A stretch of DNA of 64,000 bases, taken from Alectoria sarmentosa (Eukaryota; Ascomycota; Lecanoromycetes; Lecanorales; Parmeliaceae). The stretch's first letter is position 1. Each line of letters starts with the position of its first letter. Where the stretch lies: positions 1 to 64,000 of the forward strand of contig WOGZ01000157.1 of the NCBI GenBank assembly GCA_009733775.1, given 5' to 3'. Below the pieces are notes generated by a model. That model had not been told where the DNA came from and searched no databases. It saw only the letters and a program-made list of their open reading frames with translations. The position numbers were made by a program, and so were the translations under genes. Positions 13,467-22,141 of this stretch are shown one piece after another.

Positions 13467-13670
13467 TGTTAAAATCAATATAAAGTTATATTATATGAGT
13501 GTATTAAATAAGACAATTAAGTGAGAAGAAAGTATATACATAAAAAAAAAACATTTATATAAGAACAAATGTCTTTATTAAGTCACGCTAAGCCCAATCG
13601 GGTAGTGTTAAAGAAATGTGATGTTAAAGAAAAGTTAATTCTATTAAGAATGTAGGATACGCTCGTAATA
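13467..13670 (-). repeat. 5' LTR of the inner element (204 bp)
   Basis: Gap-free partner of 6662-6865. It retains the terminal TG at 13467 that the other copy has lost to TA. The other copy in turn retains the terminal TAACA that is TAATA here. Confidence 0.9.
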
Positions 13671-13675
13671 AAAGC
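13671..13675. repeat. Target-site duplication AAAGC, right copy
   Basis: It matches 6657-6661 exactly and directly follows the inner element. Confidence 0.88.
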
Positions 13676-14707
13676 AAAAAAAAAAACGACGATAATAAAA
13701 ACAATTATTAATTTTATTAATTAAACATTCTTTTATAATAAATGCGAATATTTATAAACGAAAACAATCGAGATTATCACAATAATAATAATTATCAATT
13801 TCATTAATTAAGCATTTTTTAAAACAATTTCTTATATTTATAAATAAAAGAGAAGAGAAAAGTAATAATAAAAACGATAATAAAAATAAAAACAAAAATA
13901 AAGATAACAGCGATGACGACAGCAATTATATTTATAAATTAAAAATTCTTACATTATTAACTTTCAATTTACGAAGAAAACGATTTTTAAAATTACGACG
14001 ACGACGAGAAATAATTAAATTCATTATTAACATTATTAACATATTTTTTATAAACTTCGTCGACTTTTATAATTAATTAAACAAATTTAAATGCTTTTTA
14101 AAATGTTTATTATAAAATAAAGTTGATTAAATTGAATAATTATAATCTCGTTCAATTATTATTTCAATTAATGTATATATTTCGTTATTATAATAATGTA
14201 TAATTCGTTAATATATTGTTACGATAATAAAGAATATAAACAAAATAATAAATATAAAGAAAAACATAACATTTATTAATAATAATATTGATATTAATGT
14301 TGATGTTATTATTATTAAAAAATCAAAATGAAAGTGAGACTTTAAACTCATTAACGTGGTTTTCAAATAACAACAATAATAAAATTATAACAATTAATAA
14401 CAACAATCGCATCTCGTAATAGCGACAATAATATATTATAACACAATTACAAAATGCTCGCGCTTTATTAATCAAAATAATAATAATCACAATTGCGTTA
14501 TCGCGATTACAGTATATAAATATATTAATATATTTATAAAAATTTATAATAAGCAATCTACGTGCCTTAAAGCAATAAACATCAATTTAAATTACGTTTA
14601 ATTAACAATAAATAACATAAATGAACATAAAAAACTTATAAACATTTAATTGCAACACGTAATCGTATCAAAATTCAAAAATTAAATCTTTTAAAAGGGA
14701 AAATAAT
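13676..14707 (+). other. Remaining 3' end of the outer element with polypurine tract
   Basis: This is the continuation of the outer element after the insertion. It has no readable coding sequence. A purine-rich run including AAAAGGGAAAATAA at about 14693-14707 directly precedes the 3' LTR and is in the right place for the polypurine tract. Confidence 0.6.
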
Positions 14708-14967
14708 TATAAAAACGAAAATACTCAAAGCGGCTTGATAAAACTCGTTTAAATTATTTATTAAATTACGTGTTACGCAATTAAGATGCGTCTTTAACAT
14801 GTTTAACAAAAGTCTTAAATATTCGTAATTTCCCTTTTTTCTTTTTTCTTTTTTAATTATTAATTCATTTAACAACTTATCGATTAAAACTCGTTATTGC
14901 GTTCATAGACCTCGTGATTGCCTAACTGCTACGCAGCTTCATTGAAAAGAGGCCTTATTACCTCACA
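14708..14967 (+). repeat. 3' LTR of the outer element (260 bp)
   Basis: Partner of 592-851. The first ~95 bases are heavily changed to A/T, while the last ~160 keep G and C. This is the mirror image of the 5' LTR. It ends CCTCACA. Confidence 0.88.
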
Positions 14968-14972
14968 GAGCG
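14968..14972. repeat. Target-site duplication GAGCG, right copy (outer element)
   Basis: Identical to 587-591. It directly follows the outer 3' LTR. Confidence 0.85.
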
Positions 14973-14975
14973 CAA

Positions 14976-15361
14976 GCCGCTCTGCCGTTCCGAATAATAA
15001 CATATTTGAATTAAATATATATCAATATATATACATTCAAATTTCATGATTTTTATATCATTGGAAAGCTTAAAGCAAGCTTTATAATGTGCGAAATTAT
15101 GAAGAAATTATATCTTTAAGAAAGTATGAGGCAAAAGATGTAAGAATGAGCGCAGAGGTTTTTTGGAAGCCGCTCTGCCGCTCCGAATAATGATTTATTT
15201 GAATTAAATATATATCGATATATATACATCCGAATTTAATAATTTTTGCATCATTGAAAAGCGCATATGAAGTTGTATAATTTACAAAATTATGAAAAAC
15301 TTTTATCCTTAAGAGGGTAGGGGGCAAAAGATGTAAGATTTCTACATACAGATTTTTGATG
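14976..15361. repeat. Tandem duplication, two units of about 193 bp
   Basis: The unit beginning GCCGCTCTGCCG at 14976 recurs at 15169. Both units then read CCGAATAAT, a TATATATC palindromic core with TATATATACAT, a TTTATAT/TTTGCATCATTG stretch, and end GGCAAAAGATGTAAGA. Many differences are transitions, so one or both units have suffered RIP, but far less than the elements to the left. An open frame of 76 codons on the - strand (15097-15327) lies inside and is probably meaningless. Confidence 0.7.
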
Positions 15362-16448
15362 AGGGCGCTCGAGAGGCCTAAAGACGCTATTCTGACGCTA
15401 TTTCAAAAGGCGAAATCAGATAGAATTTATGATTGGCTGCACATACAAATTTAAGATATTTTAGCTCAGTCTTACACTATTCTTTTATATAATAAAGATT
15501 TAAATCTTTTTTTTTGAAAAAATTGTTAATAATTACGAATATTTAAAGATTTTAACATTTTTTTTTTCGATACTCAATTAAATTAATAACGCAAATTAAA
15601 ATCTCTCAATAAATTTTATAATATCGTAATTTAAATATAAAAAATTTATAATGTATATAATTCTTTTTAAGACGAAGCGAAAAATTGATATTATATCGTA
15701 ACAATAACATCAAATGAAATTTTTGATATGATATACTTAATTAAGTTTTACGAAGAATCAAAAAGATTATTATAAAAATCATTAATAAAAAAACTTGAAT
15801 TGTTAAAGAATTTATTTATCGTTAACAAATGAAAAACATTTGATTATATTCGTGATTTTATATAAAATTTTCACGATGTTTTAAAAACAATCGAAGGTCG
15901 TATTATTATTTTAAAACGAGTTTTTTTATTATAAATTTTTTAATATATACATTTAAGAATTTCGTCGAGAAATTCGTTGATCACGAATTTATGAGAAAAT
16001 CTTTTCAGATTAAATTTACGAAGTTATTAAAAGATTAAAATAAATATTTATTATAAATGAATAAAAAGCGAGTAATTTAGCATATTAATAACGAATTAAA
16101 TTAATATATACGTAATTTATTAATTTTTTCGAAAGAAGATTGAATAATATTCGATTAATAATTGCATTTATATTAACGTGCTCGATATTCTTTATTATCA
16201 AAATTGATTACTAATATTTATTTTATATTTGCTATATTTTCGAAATTAAAACGTGTTTTTTTTTAAATTAAACACACGATGTTAGGTCAAAGAATTGATT
16301 TTAAAATTATTATCATAAAGTTATTAAAGTGTTTAAAGTTATAATTTCGATTGAATATCTTTACGAAATCAGATTTATATGCTATCATCAATATTATGAA
16401 TGAAAAACTTATAAAACTATGAATGACTTGAAAAAGTCTTTAAATCAA
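15362..16448. other. Right end of the AT-rich block, unidentified repeat
   Basis: 15362-15480 has near-normal composition, including a short GACGCTATT direct repeat near 15383-15403. From 15490 the sequence returns to RIP-like A/T composition with residual CG dinucleotides until an abrupt change near 16449. I found no readable transposase motif or terminal repeat. Confidence 0.55.
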
Positions 16449-17160
16449 TAAAACGAACGATTTAAACGAATATGAATCAGTCCGATCGTGTGGACGGATT
16501 ACGAACCGTTTGTATAACTTCAAATGGACCAGTTCAGGCTTTTGAACGGATGGTCTGGACCATCGGGCGCCTTGCTCATATATGGTGACCAAGGTACAGG
16601 TATTATTGGCCTTCAATGGTCATGTCCACTACAACAGAATTGCAATCATTCCCCTCAATACGTTCAGCTGCTACCTCCGTCACCGTTGCGCAAGGCTCCG
16701 CATCTACGACCCAGTCTCAATTTGCAAGACACGCCGAAGCATTCGACAGCATTCACGTGCAATACACAAGAGCTGTGGAACCTATGAAGGACCCATGAAC
16801 TGGGATGCTGGTTGAAGCTTCAAGTAAAGCTCCGAGGACTGGCGAGCGCATTCATTGGAGTATACGAGAGCCTTGGTGAACCTTCCCACCTGATTGTTGA
16901 AATAAGTCGCTTAAGCTTAGAAATGGTCTGTCAGCCATCCGACTAAAATGCATCCTACCGACCTGGCTCGGAGTCATGATAATTTTCATCGTTGGAGGTG
17001 TAAGCCTTCGGCACGCATGCGAATCTATCAGACTCGCGGAGTGGACGGCCAGGAAGGAGTTTTCAAGAGCTTTGTCAGAGCCTGGAGGTTAATTGCCGAT
17101 TGAATGTACGTAGATTTCAGTTGCGTGCTGTGTTTTCTCACGTAGACCTCTGGATCTGTT
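16449..17160. other. Normal-composition spacer, no gene recognised
   Basis: Composition returns to about half GC. Short overlapping open frames at 16524-16815 lack family features and a consistent codon pattern. No gene is supported. Confidence 0.5.
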
Positions 17161-17199
17161 TTGAGTCTCGAGTGTAAGATGGCCTTACGGAACCCAATT

Positions 17200-17223
17200 C
17201 CACCACCACCACCACCACCACCA
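17200..17223 (+). repeat. (CCA)8 microsatellite
   Basis: Eight consecutive CCA triplets. They would encode proline in one frame, but no real gene is evident around them. Confidence 0.9.
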
Positions 17224-17469
17224 TACCTTGGCCTTGGGCGCCAAAAACGCTTTCATTTGAGACGCGACATGCCGCAGAGTGGGGAACAAACATACACTAT
17301 CTCTACGACCTCGGATACTCTACAGGAAGAAGACCTATCCTTGCCACGAACATGGTCCGAGCAGACCGTTCATGACTCAACAAGTATTATGCCTAACCAC
17401 TTAACCACCTGTCTTCGCCGTCAAAAAAAGGACGTTATCCCAACAGCACGATATGGAAAGCCACCGGGG

Positions 17470-17830
17470 CAGAAATCAGAACGCCATATAGAATGTGGAG
17501 TAGACGTCAATGCATACTCCCCATCTCACGGTACACCGATATCCGTAGCCGCATAGAATGGCAGAGTCGACGTTGTGGAAGTGTGGTTGAGTAGACGTGC
17601 GGAAGTGAATGGTTGCCACATAGGATTCCATGGAAAATGCACTCCATTCTGCCGCCGAGCGTGGTCATGAGGCTGTCGTCAGATTGTTGATAGGACGTGG
17701 CGCAGACGTAGATGCTGAAGTGTTGGGAGTGAGTGCAATATATGTCACTTCCTTACAGGCCTTACAGGGCCGCTCGTCCATCGTCGAAATACTTCTCAAT
17801 TGCCGCGTGAGAGGAAATGTTTCTCAAAGA
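17470..17830 (+). pseudogene. Ankyrin-repeat gene relic
   Basis: Frame A (about 17488-17625) reads an ankyrin pattern: Cys-Gly-Val-Asp-Val-Asn-Ala, then Thr-Pro-Ile-Ser-Val-Ala-Ala, an in-frame TAG at 17554-17556, then Asn-Gly-Arg-Val-Asp-Val-Val-Glu and Ala-Glu-Val-Asn. The pattern resumes in another frame from 17630 with Ala-Leu-His-Ser-Ala-Ala-Glu-Arg-Gly-His-Glu, Val-Val-Arg-Leu-Leu and Gly-Ala-Asp-Val-Asp-Ala. It then fades after Ile-Val-Glu-Ile-Leu-Leu near 17800. So at least two and a half repeats are readable across one stop and one frameshift. This looks like the tail of a decayed STAND/ankyrin-type fungal gene. No N-terminal domain is visible upstream. Confidence 0.65.
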
Positions 17831-18126
17831 CCCACTGACCTACAAACAAATCCAGGGGGTTCTTGCATATTCTCGATACGGCCCAAGGGCGGCAGAAGAC
17901 GCATTTATCGTTTGATCACTATTGGTGTACACATTTCGAAAAGCCTCTTTGAGGTTGGAAATATTTTAGTTACATACCAGATCTTGAATGGTTCGAGAAA
18001 TTGATGCGAGTCAGATCAGTATATATGAAGAGACGTTCGAGAGATATTTCGTCCCCAGCAGGCTAGTATACTCTATTCAGGATCAAGTACATTCGGAGGA
18101 CCAAGACAACTCATCTCTCAGCAAAA

Positions 18127-19110
18127 TCAGTTGCTCCACCCATGCTTCTTACTCCTTTTCCACCCATGTCTCACCAAAGCATCTCTAGACCCCGCCCTCA
18201 CACTCCCAGAATGCAACTGCCCTGTCCCGAACGCATTGACCGGCAACACCATCACATCACCAAAGACCCTCGGCTCCTTCATTCCCGTGAAATTCCGATA
18301 AGTCATCTCCGTCCCCGTCGCCTCGGACAGAGTCTTCAAAACCGCTCTCGTCCAAATCACCGGTCCGCTCAATCGAACCACTTCTTCATCGCTAGGCCGC
18401 AGCTTTGCGATCGTCGTCTCGTTCTTGATAGCGAGTGCCTGCAATGCCGCGACCACGTCTACGACTACGCGCGACATGAGCGGATGCCCGCGACTAGCGG
18501 CCATGGTCCACTGGCAGAACTGCAATCGCGATCCGCCCCTCATCCCGGGATACGCATCTTCCCCTCCTCCTCCTCCTCGATCGTACTCGATACCCACAAC
18601 GGCGCGCACCGACGGTCTCAAAGTCAACGGTGTCCACTGGCTGACAGGCTTCAGAGCGGCGGTGTCGAGGTCGCTGTAGACTCCGCCCTCGGTTTCGAGA
18701 AGCATGTAGCGAAGGAGGTCGGAACGCAGCACGGGGACGCGGAGGGAGAGGAACGGGTGAAGAATCTCTCTCCGGTTGGCATAATGCTTCAGAGCAAAAG
18801 CGTTGGCGCCGGCGGCAGAGACGAGCGTGTACTGGTAATCCTGGTTCTTGGTGATCCAGGTTTGGATGGAGTCGGTGTAGGCGTCGATGGGAGTGTAGTT
18901 GAAGAACACCTGCCATATCTTGGTCGGGATGTCGGCTAAGGGGGTGGGCTTTGGAGAAACGAGGTCCACGGATGGACGACGGTTGATGTAGTAAACGTAA
19001 AGAATGAAGACGAAAGTCCAGATGAGACATCGTAGAGGCCGTCTTCTTACGACGCTGGTACCTTTCAAGATCTTGAACAGAGACACGAGCGGAAATTTTT
19101 CCATTCCCAT
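18127..19110 (-). CDS. Och1-like alpha-1,6-mannosyltransferase (GT32 family)
   Basis: A single-exon 327-aa protein. A short basic N-terminus (RRRPLR) is followed by one hydrophobic span (about residues 28-42), the type II signal-anchor layout of a Golgi glycosyltransferase. The start of the catalytic domain carries Ile-Pro-Thr-Lys-Ile-Trp-Gln (61-67), typical of the Och1/GT32 family. The DXD sugar-nucleotide motif is Asp-Leu-Asp (147-149) within GGVYSDLDTA. Family members transfer mannose from GDP-mannose onto N-glycans or glycolipids in the Golgi. The length fits the shorter GT32 subfamily rather than classical Och1. A Met-Gly-Met start gives two possible initiators two codons apart. The acceptor substrate cannot be told from sequence. 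It has no operon-like partners. Confidence 0.85.
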   Translation of the reverse strand: MGMEKFPLVSLFKILKGTSVVRRRPLRCLIWTFVFILYVYYINRRPSVDLVSPKPTPLADIPTKIWQVFFNYTPIDAYTDSIQTWITKNQDYQYTLVSAAGANAFALKHYANRREILHPFLSLRVPVLRSDLLRYMLLETEGGVYSDLDTAALKPVSQWTPLTLRPSVRAVVGIEYDRGGGGGEDAYPGMRGGSRLQFCQWTMAASRGHPLMSRVVVDVVAALQALAIKNETTIAKLRPSDEEVVRLSGPVIWTRAVLKTLSEATGTEMTYRNFTGMKEPRVFGDVMVLPVNAFGTGQLHSGSVRAGSRDALVRHGWKRSKKHGWSN

Positions 19111-20325
19111 GTTGGAGTTGTTGTATCTCCGCCGCAGCCGTCATTGCGAAAGATGGTAAAGGTGTGTTCTATAATTTGCCGCGCATGCTCAGACCCGCGC
19201 ATCATGCGCTTCAACGACGTGGCATTCTGTTGTAATCGTGTTACCAATTCTGCACTCGTCCGTTGCTGATTTGCGGTCCAATACCATTTGAAGCCCGAAG
19301 CGTTTGGTGACAGGCGACGGAGCTAATGTTTCAGGCTGTTTCGAAACGAGGCTAGTGTTTTCGCTCAAGAAACCGAAAACTCGGACTCTGGCGTCACGTG
19401 ATCTGCATTGGCAATTTATAACCCGAGGGTTTCGGTACAGGATGTTAAACACGGGTTAGGTTTCGAGATCTGATTGTCGCCTATAAATGGCAAGAGTGAG
19501 GTATGGAAGCATACAGCTTGATGAATACCAGTGTAAGTTTCAATTGGTGTAAGGTGGATCTTGATGACCGTGGCAAGACGTGAAGGACAAGATTGAAATT
19601 TGCGGAAGACGTGAATTTGAATGTCCAGGCCCAAACCTGGGGTTTAAAAATTTCCTTTTGAGGGACGTGCAGAATGGATGAAAAAATGCTCCCGACTCCC
19701 TTGGAGGACGTCTTATGTACTATGCGAGTTGAGGTAGCTGATTGACAAGGTGATTGGAAAAAGGCTGGGAAACCCTTTACCAAGCTTGACATGAGGGGCT
19801 CTCTCAGCCAGAGTCGGGGTCATGAATCCTCGAGGCCCGCAAAAAAACGTTGAAACCATTATATGCGAGAAACCTTTCGATCTTTCTCTGTCTCTCACAA
19901 GTACTCTGCCAAACTGTTTCCTTATTCTTTATCACATGATGAAATCGACACACAATGCGTCCCACAGTCACTTTGTCGAGAGTTCAGCCTCTCACTCTAC
20001 TTCGACTGTCGGATTCACATCTGCCAACGCAGACGGGCACACGTCTGCTGAGCGCTGGCGTAGTCGCCCAGAAGAAAAGCCCAAGACTGAGTACTCGTGC
20101 CTGTGTGTTCACGTGAAGAGGCTTATAAACTCCTTCTTCCATAGAAATCTTTTTCAAAGAAGAGAGAGATAAAGAAAGCATTAAGAGCACGGATTACATG
20201 GAAATCAGGTGAAGAGACAAACACGGACACCACACGACCATCATAGCGGCTGTGATATTACCCTTGTTAGGAGCCTCCTTGGCCCATGGATTTGTGCCAG
20301 GATTTGAGCTAAGACTGCCTCGAGC
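19111..20325. other. Intergenic spacer
   Basis: Divergent or convergent open frames of 60-116 codons overlap one another on both strands here. None shows a family motif, signal peptide with Cys pattern, or spliceable continuation. I see no gene. Confidence 0.5.
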
Positions 20326-20916
20326 TCACTCCTCTTCACTTCCACCTGCCACCGTTTCGCCCAAATCTCCAACAGTCCCTTTCCCTCCACCCTCCACATA
20401 TCCAGTCCCCTCAACAACCACGATCCAATCCACAAACGGCGGGTCTACAAACTGCCACCCACCCTCCCCATGCGCACTACACGACGCCAAAATCCTTTTC
20501 ACGCTCAGCACGATTTGTCCAAGCGAGATGAGAATATCCCCGTCGTGCCCGCTGCGATCGAGACTGATGGCACAGACCGTACTCGTGATCTTGACGGGCT
20601 GCGTCCGGCCTTTGACGAGCCTGTATATGCGCGGCGTGTTGGCGTAGGGGTAGCTGAGCAGGCGATCGAGGGTGGGTTGGCAGATGCGGAGGTTGACGGG
20701 GTCAATGGGGTGCGGATAGGGCAGGACGCAGCGGATTTGACCGTGGGGGGTGGCGCTGATGTTGGTGGCGGCGAGGGGGGCGGTTGGAGACAAGGCGAAG
20801 GGGATGTCGTTGTTGGGGGGAACGGGGGGGAGGATAATAGCTGCTGATGTGTATAATGGGAACAAATTGAGGAATATCAAGGATAATGACAACGTAAACG
20901 CGGGCGCTTGAGGCAT
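20326..20916 (-). CDS. Small secreted cysteine-containing protein, unknown function
   Basis: I chose the Met at 20916 (MPQAPAF...) over the upstream in-frame Met at 20964, because it begins a good signal peptide: a hydrophobic core TLSLSLIFLNLFPL followed by Thr-Ser-Ala-Ala. The precursor is 196 aa. The mature part has four cysteines, enough for two disulfides: in Ile-Arg-Cys, Arg-Ile-Cys-Gln, Thr-Val-Cys-Ala and Ala-Ser-Cys-Ser. It has a C-terminal Gly-rich, beta-like tail ending in acidic residues. This four-Cys layout recurs in ascomycete secreted hypotheticals, but I cannot name a family. It could be an effector-like or cell-wall protein. No intron is needed. Confidence 0.65.
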   Translation of the reverse strand: MPQAPAFTLSLSLIFLNLFPLYTSAAIILPPVPPNNDIPFALSPTAPLAATNISATPHGQIRCVLPYPHPIDPVNLRICQPTLDRLLSYPYANTPRIYRLVKGRTQPVKITSTVCAISLDRSGHDGDILISLGQIVLSVKRILASCSAHGEGGWQFVDPPFVDWIVVVEGTGYVEGGGKGTVGDLGETVAGGSEEE

Positions 20917-21208
20917 GTTTCTTGTTATTTCTGGATTGAGGAGAGCGGAACAACAAACTCGCATGACACGAATGACGCGAAGATGTCGGACGTGCTAGAA
21001 TTAGTGAAGAAAAGGACTAGATGAACGCTTGTAGAGTTGAAGCGCATCGTCTTTTGCGCTTTGAGCGCCTAGACTATAGCTTGATCCTGCAATTTGCGCT
21101 ATGCAAAAGTCTTTGTCAGGAGAGCGATAGATAGATTGCACAGACTCCACTGTCATGGCTGAGTAGACGATCACCGTATTGAGCTTTGCCGCGACGCTCG
21201 TTGTTCGC

Positions 21209-22141
21209 CTACATGATAATGTTGCCCTTCACCCAAGCAGCTTCTCCAAGTTCCACGCCGCTCCAATACCTTTCCAGGTACTGCTCGACTGTCCAAGGCT
21301 TAATTTCCGGGGCAAGCTTGTTGAACGTTGGTTCCACCGGCGCTCCGCCCTGCGCAATGCTCAGCCTCACCTGACTGTAAAACTTGGCCCCTTCATCCTC
21401 TCTAATCATCTTCTTTAACTCTCTCTCAGATTGTTCCTTCACTAACATCTTCCTTTTCGTGACCTTCTCAATGGCGCTCACCACTTCCTTGTAGCTCATG
21501 GTACTCCCTACCATCCCCATCTCATCTTCCCACCTCTCCAGGTCCAATGCGGCCGCTACGAGTTTTCCAATATCGTGCGTCCTTGTGAACGTGACTTTGG
21601 TATTCCCGTCGCCTGGAAGGTCGGCGGTCCCAGCTTTCATATTGATGACAAATGTCCAAGGTCGGAGTCCACCAAGTGCTTCTGTCTCTCCATTCGGTGT
21701 TCCTGTACCTAGCGTATTCATAAAGATGCCGCAAGTAAACTGCGTGTATTCCATACCCGACGCCTCTGTGGCCTCCCATACCGGTATCTTGCCAGCATAG
21801 AAATCCCAATCCCCATAATCTCTGATTGCGTACTCGCTTGGCGCGAATCGTTTCACCCCTGCCTCTTTCGCTGCAGCAATGACTGCGAGCTGCGATTCGC
21901 GAGCTTCATCCGTACTGATGCTACCGATGACGCTGAGAACGGTATGGACGCCGCGGAGGGCGGCGGTGAGGGATGCATGGTCAGTGTAGGAAAGAGGCCG
22001 GACGTCGACACCCTTGGCGGTGAGTGAGGGATTGGGGATACGGGAGAGGGCGACGACTTGGTGCTTGCGGGTGTTAAGGATTGCGGAGAGGATGATGGCA
22101 CCGAGGCCACCGGTAGCTCCAGCGATTGCGACTTTGACCAT
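21209..22141 (-). CDS. NmrA-like NAD(P)-binding protein (isoflavone-reductase type)
   Basis: A single-exon 310-aa protein. The N-terminal Rossmann motif GATGGLG (8-14) follows a beta strand, Val-Lys-Val-Ala-Ile-Ala. A basic residue pattern, Leu-Ser-Arg (32-34), is consistent with NADPH preference. Arg-Phe-Ala-Pro-Ser-Glu-Tyr (about 98-104) is the conserved segment of the NmrA/isoflavone reductase branch of atypical short-chain dehydrogenases. The C-terminal half holds the variable substrate domain. Members are either small-molecule reductases or redox-sensing regulators like NmrA; the sequence alone does not decide. It is probably cytosolic. Length and frame look intact. Confidence 0.85.
   Translation of the reverse strand: MVKVAIAGATGGLGAIILSAILNTRKHQVVALSRIPNPSLTAKGVDVRPLSYTDHASLTAALRGVHTVLSVIGSISTDEARESQLAVIAAAKEAGVKRFAPSEYAIRDYGDWDFYAGKIPVWEATEASGMEYTQFTCGIFMNTLGTGTPNGETEALGGLRPWTFVINMKAGTADLPGDGNTKVTFTRTHDIGKLVAAALDLERWEDEMGMVGSTMSYKEVVSAIEKVTKRKMLVKEQSERELKKMIREDEGAKFYSQVRLSIAQGGAPVEPTFNKLAPEIKPWTVEQYLERYWSGVELGEAAWVKGNIIM

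Larger units (their letters stand above)
6662..13670 (-). mobile_element. Inner Ty3/Gypsy LTR retrotransposon, RIP-degraded, nested in the outer one
   Basis: Two 204-bp LTRs in direct orientation (6662-6865 and 13467-13670) are flanked by a perfect AAAGC duplication. The total length is 7,009 bp. The LTR ends form a short inverted repeat, TGTTA...TAACA, intact at one end of each copy and RIP-altered at the other. Pol remnants read on the - strand in Gypsy order from high to low coordinate: linker 11071-10661, RT 10426-9580, integrase about 8737-8510. A purine-rich tract on the - strand (6866-6880) precedes the 3' LTR. The element inserted after the outer one, in opposite orientation. It cannot be expressed. 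Confidence 0.92.
592..14967 (+). mobile_element. Outer Ty3/Gypsy LTR retrotransposon, RIP-degraded, interrupted by a nested element
   Basis: Two 260-bp LTRs in direct orientation (592-851 and 14708-14967) bound the element, and both ends carry a GAGCG target duplication. The 5' LTR starts TG and the LTRs end CA. Pol remnants lie on the + strand in the order linker/protease, reverse transcriptase, integrase, which is the Ty3/Gypsy order. After removing the inner insertion and one AAAGC copy, the original element would be about 7.36 kb, a normal Gypsy size. A purine-rich tract (14693-14707) sits just before the 3' LTR, as a polypurine tract should. Nothing can be expressed: stop codons occur throughout and key residues are lost. 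I did not see a clear primer-binding site, and the gag region (852-2100) is too degraded to read. Confidence 0.9.

Noticed and set aside
16524..18188. Secondary-metabolite or regulator gene in the first GC-normal stretch
   Set aside because: Only ankyrin-like fragments are recognisable; other frames overlap and lack motifs.
18142..19144. Long frames on + (18142-18939) and in another - frame (18494-19144)
   Set aside because: Shadows of the GT32 gene, which alone shows a signal anchor and DXD motif.
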